A DNA stretch of 64,000 nt from Limosilactobacillus caecicola (GTDB lineage: Bacteria > Bacillota > Bacilli > Lactobacillales > Lactobacillaceae). The stretch spans positions 487,394-551,393 of the forward strand of contig NZ_CALPCI010000001.1 of assembly GCF_943192935.1 (NCBI RefSeq), in the 5' to 3' direction. The position numbers were made by a program, and so were the translations under genes. This document shows, piece after piece, positions 63,840 through 64,000 of this stretch. The notes under the pieces are model-generated. The model did no database searches. It was not told where the DNA came from and was given only the letters and a program-made list of their open reading frames with translations. Within the stretch, counting starts at the first letter, position 1, and each line of letters begins with the position of its first letter.

Positions 63840-64000
63840 ACTGACTTGTTAAAGAAGTGAACATGGTAGGCCTTTGAAAACTGAATAAAGTTTCGACGAA
63901 TCAAATGTGTAGGGTCTTTGATTGTAAGATCAAAGCAAAACATTTGCGAAGTCAATTTCGCTTTAATTTATTTTGAGAGCTATCTCAAATTCTTATTTTA
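63840..64000 (+). other. 16S rRNA leader (gene starts beyond the window)
   Basis: The leader carries the boxA-like CCTTTGAAAACTGAAT stretch (about 63871-63886), a CTTTGAT/ATCAAAG hairpin at about 63915-63934 and a TTTGAGA/TCTCAAA hairpin at about 63973-63991, as upstream of lactobacillar 16S genes. The conserved 16S start (GAGTTTGATC) is not reached before base 64000. Confidence 0.75.

Overview
The window reads as a chromosomal segment of a heterofermentative lactic acid bacterium. Gene content and protein wording fit Limosilactobacillus (the L. reuteri/mucosae/oris neighbourhood) best. Pointers are a glutamate decarboxylase locus with gltX, an IMP dehydrogenase without CBS domains, bile salt hydrolase, D-lactate dehydrogenase, T-box leaders on amino-acid genes, a cell-wall MucBP adhesin, and IS30 and ISL3 debris. 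The rsmG-noc-parA-parB-ychF-guaB block and an rRNA operon leader at the right edge suggest a position not far from the replication origin. Species is an inference only.

Left part (1-13 kb): the tail of a TetR regulator; the acid-resistance pair gadC-gadB followed by gltX; a decayed SorC-type regulator; trpS and tyrS on the minus strand, each behind its own T-box; an amino acid permease behind a compact T-box whose likely specifier is UGG; a free-standing non-coding RNA candidate of 6S type; then a nucleoside transporter and a nucleoside hydrolase.

Middle part (13-31.8 kb): rsmG, noc, parA, parB, a DUF951 protein, ychF, a DUF1129 membrane protein and guaB. Next come an OmpR-type two-component system with a D,D-carboxypeptidase, azlCD, a small serine hydrolase, cfa, two divergent AI-2E-type permeases, fhs and guanine deaminase. 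A near-perfect Noc-binding sequence lies at the promoter of the response regulator gene. Parts of two parS sites lie upstream of rsmG.

Accessory island (31.8-38.4 kb): remnants of an IS30 element and an ISL3 element, broken pieces of a mucus-binding-type surface protein on the plus strand, and one intact 1667-residue LPXTG adhesin on the minus strand.

Right part (38.4-64 kb): de novo purine synthesis, split into purE-purK-purB and purC-purS-purQ-purL-purF-purM-purN-purH-purD. The two blocks are separated by an opposite-strand methionine operon (metA-metC-metI) under a Met T-box. Fhs supplies the formyl donor for PurN and PurH; guaB, guaD, the nucleoside transporter and the hydrolase cover interconversion and salvage, so the window is strongly purine-centred. 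After that come gpmA, cardiolipin synthase, D-lactate dehydrogenase, bile salt hydrolase, a DUF975 membrane protein, a cupredoxin plus copper ATPase operon with cop-box operators, and three tandem rRNA promoters leading to a 16S gene just beyond the right edge.

I found no clearly new defence or mobile system. The most interesting signals are regulatory or structural: the acid-resistance pair lacking C-terminal pH gates, the Noc site at a two-component promoter, the compact T-box, the 6S-like RNA, the mirrored purine boxes, and the layered insertion history of the adhesin island.
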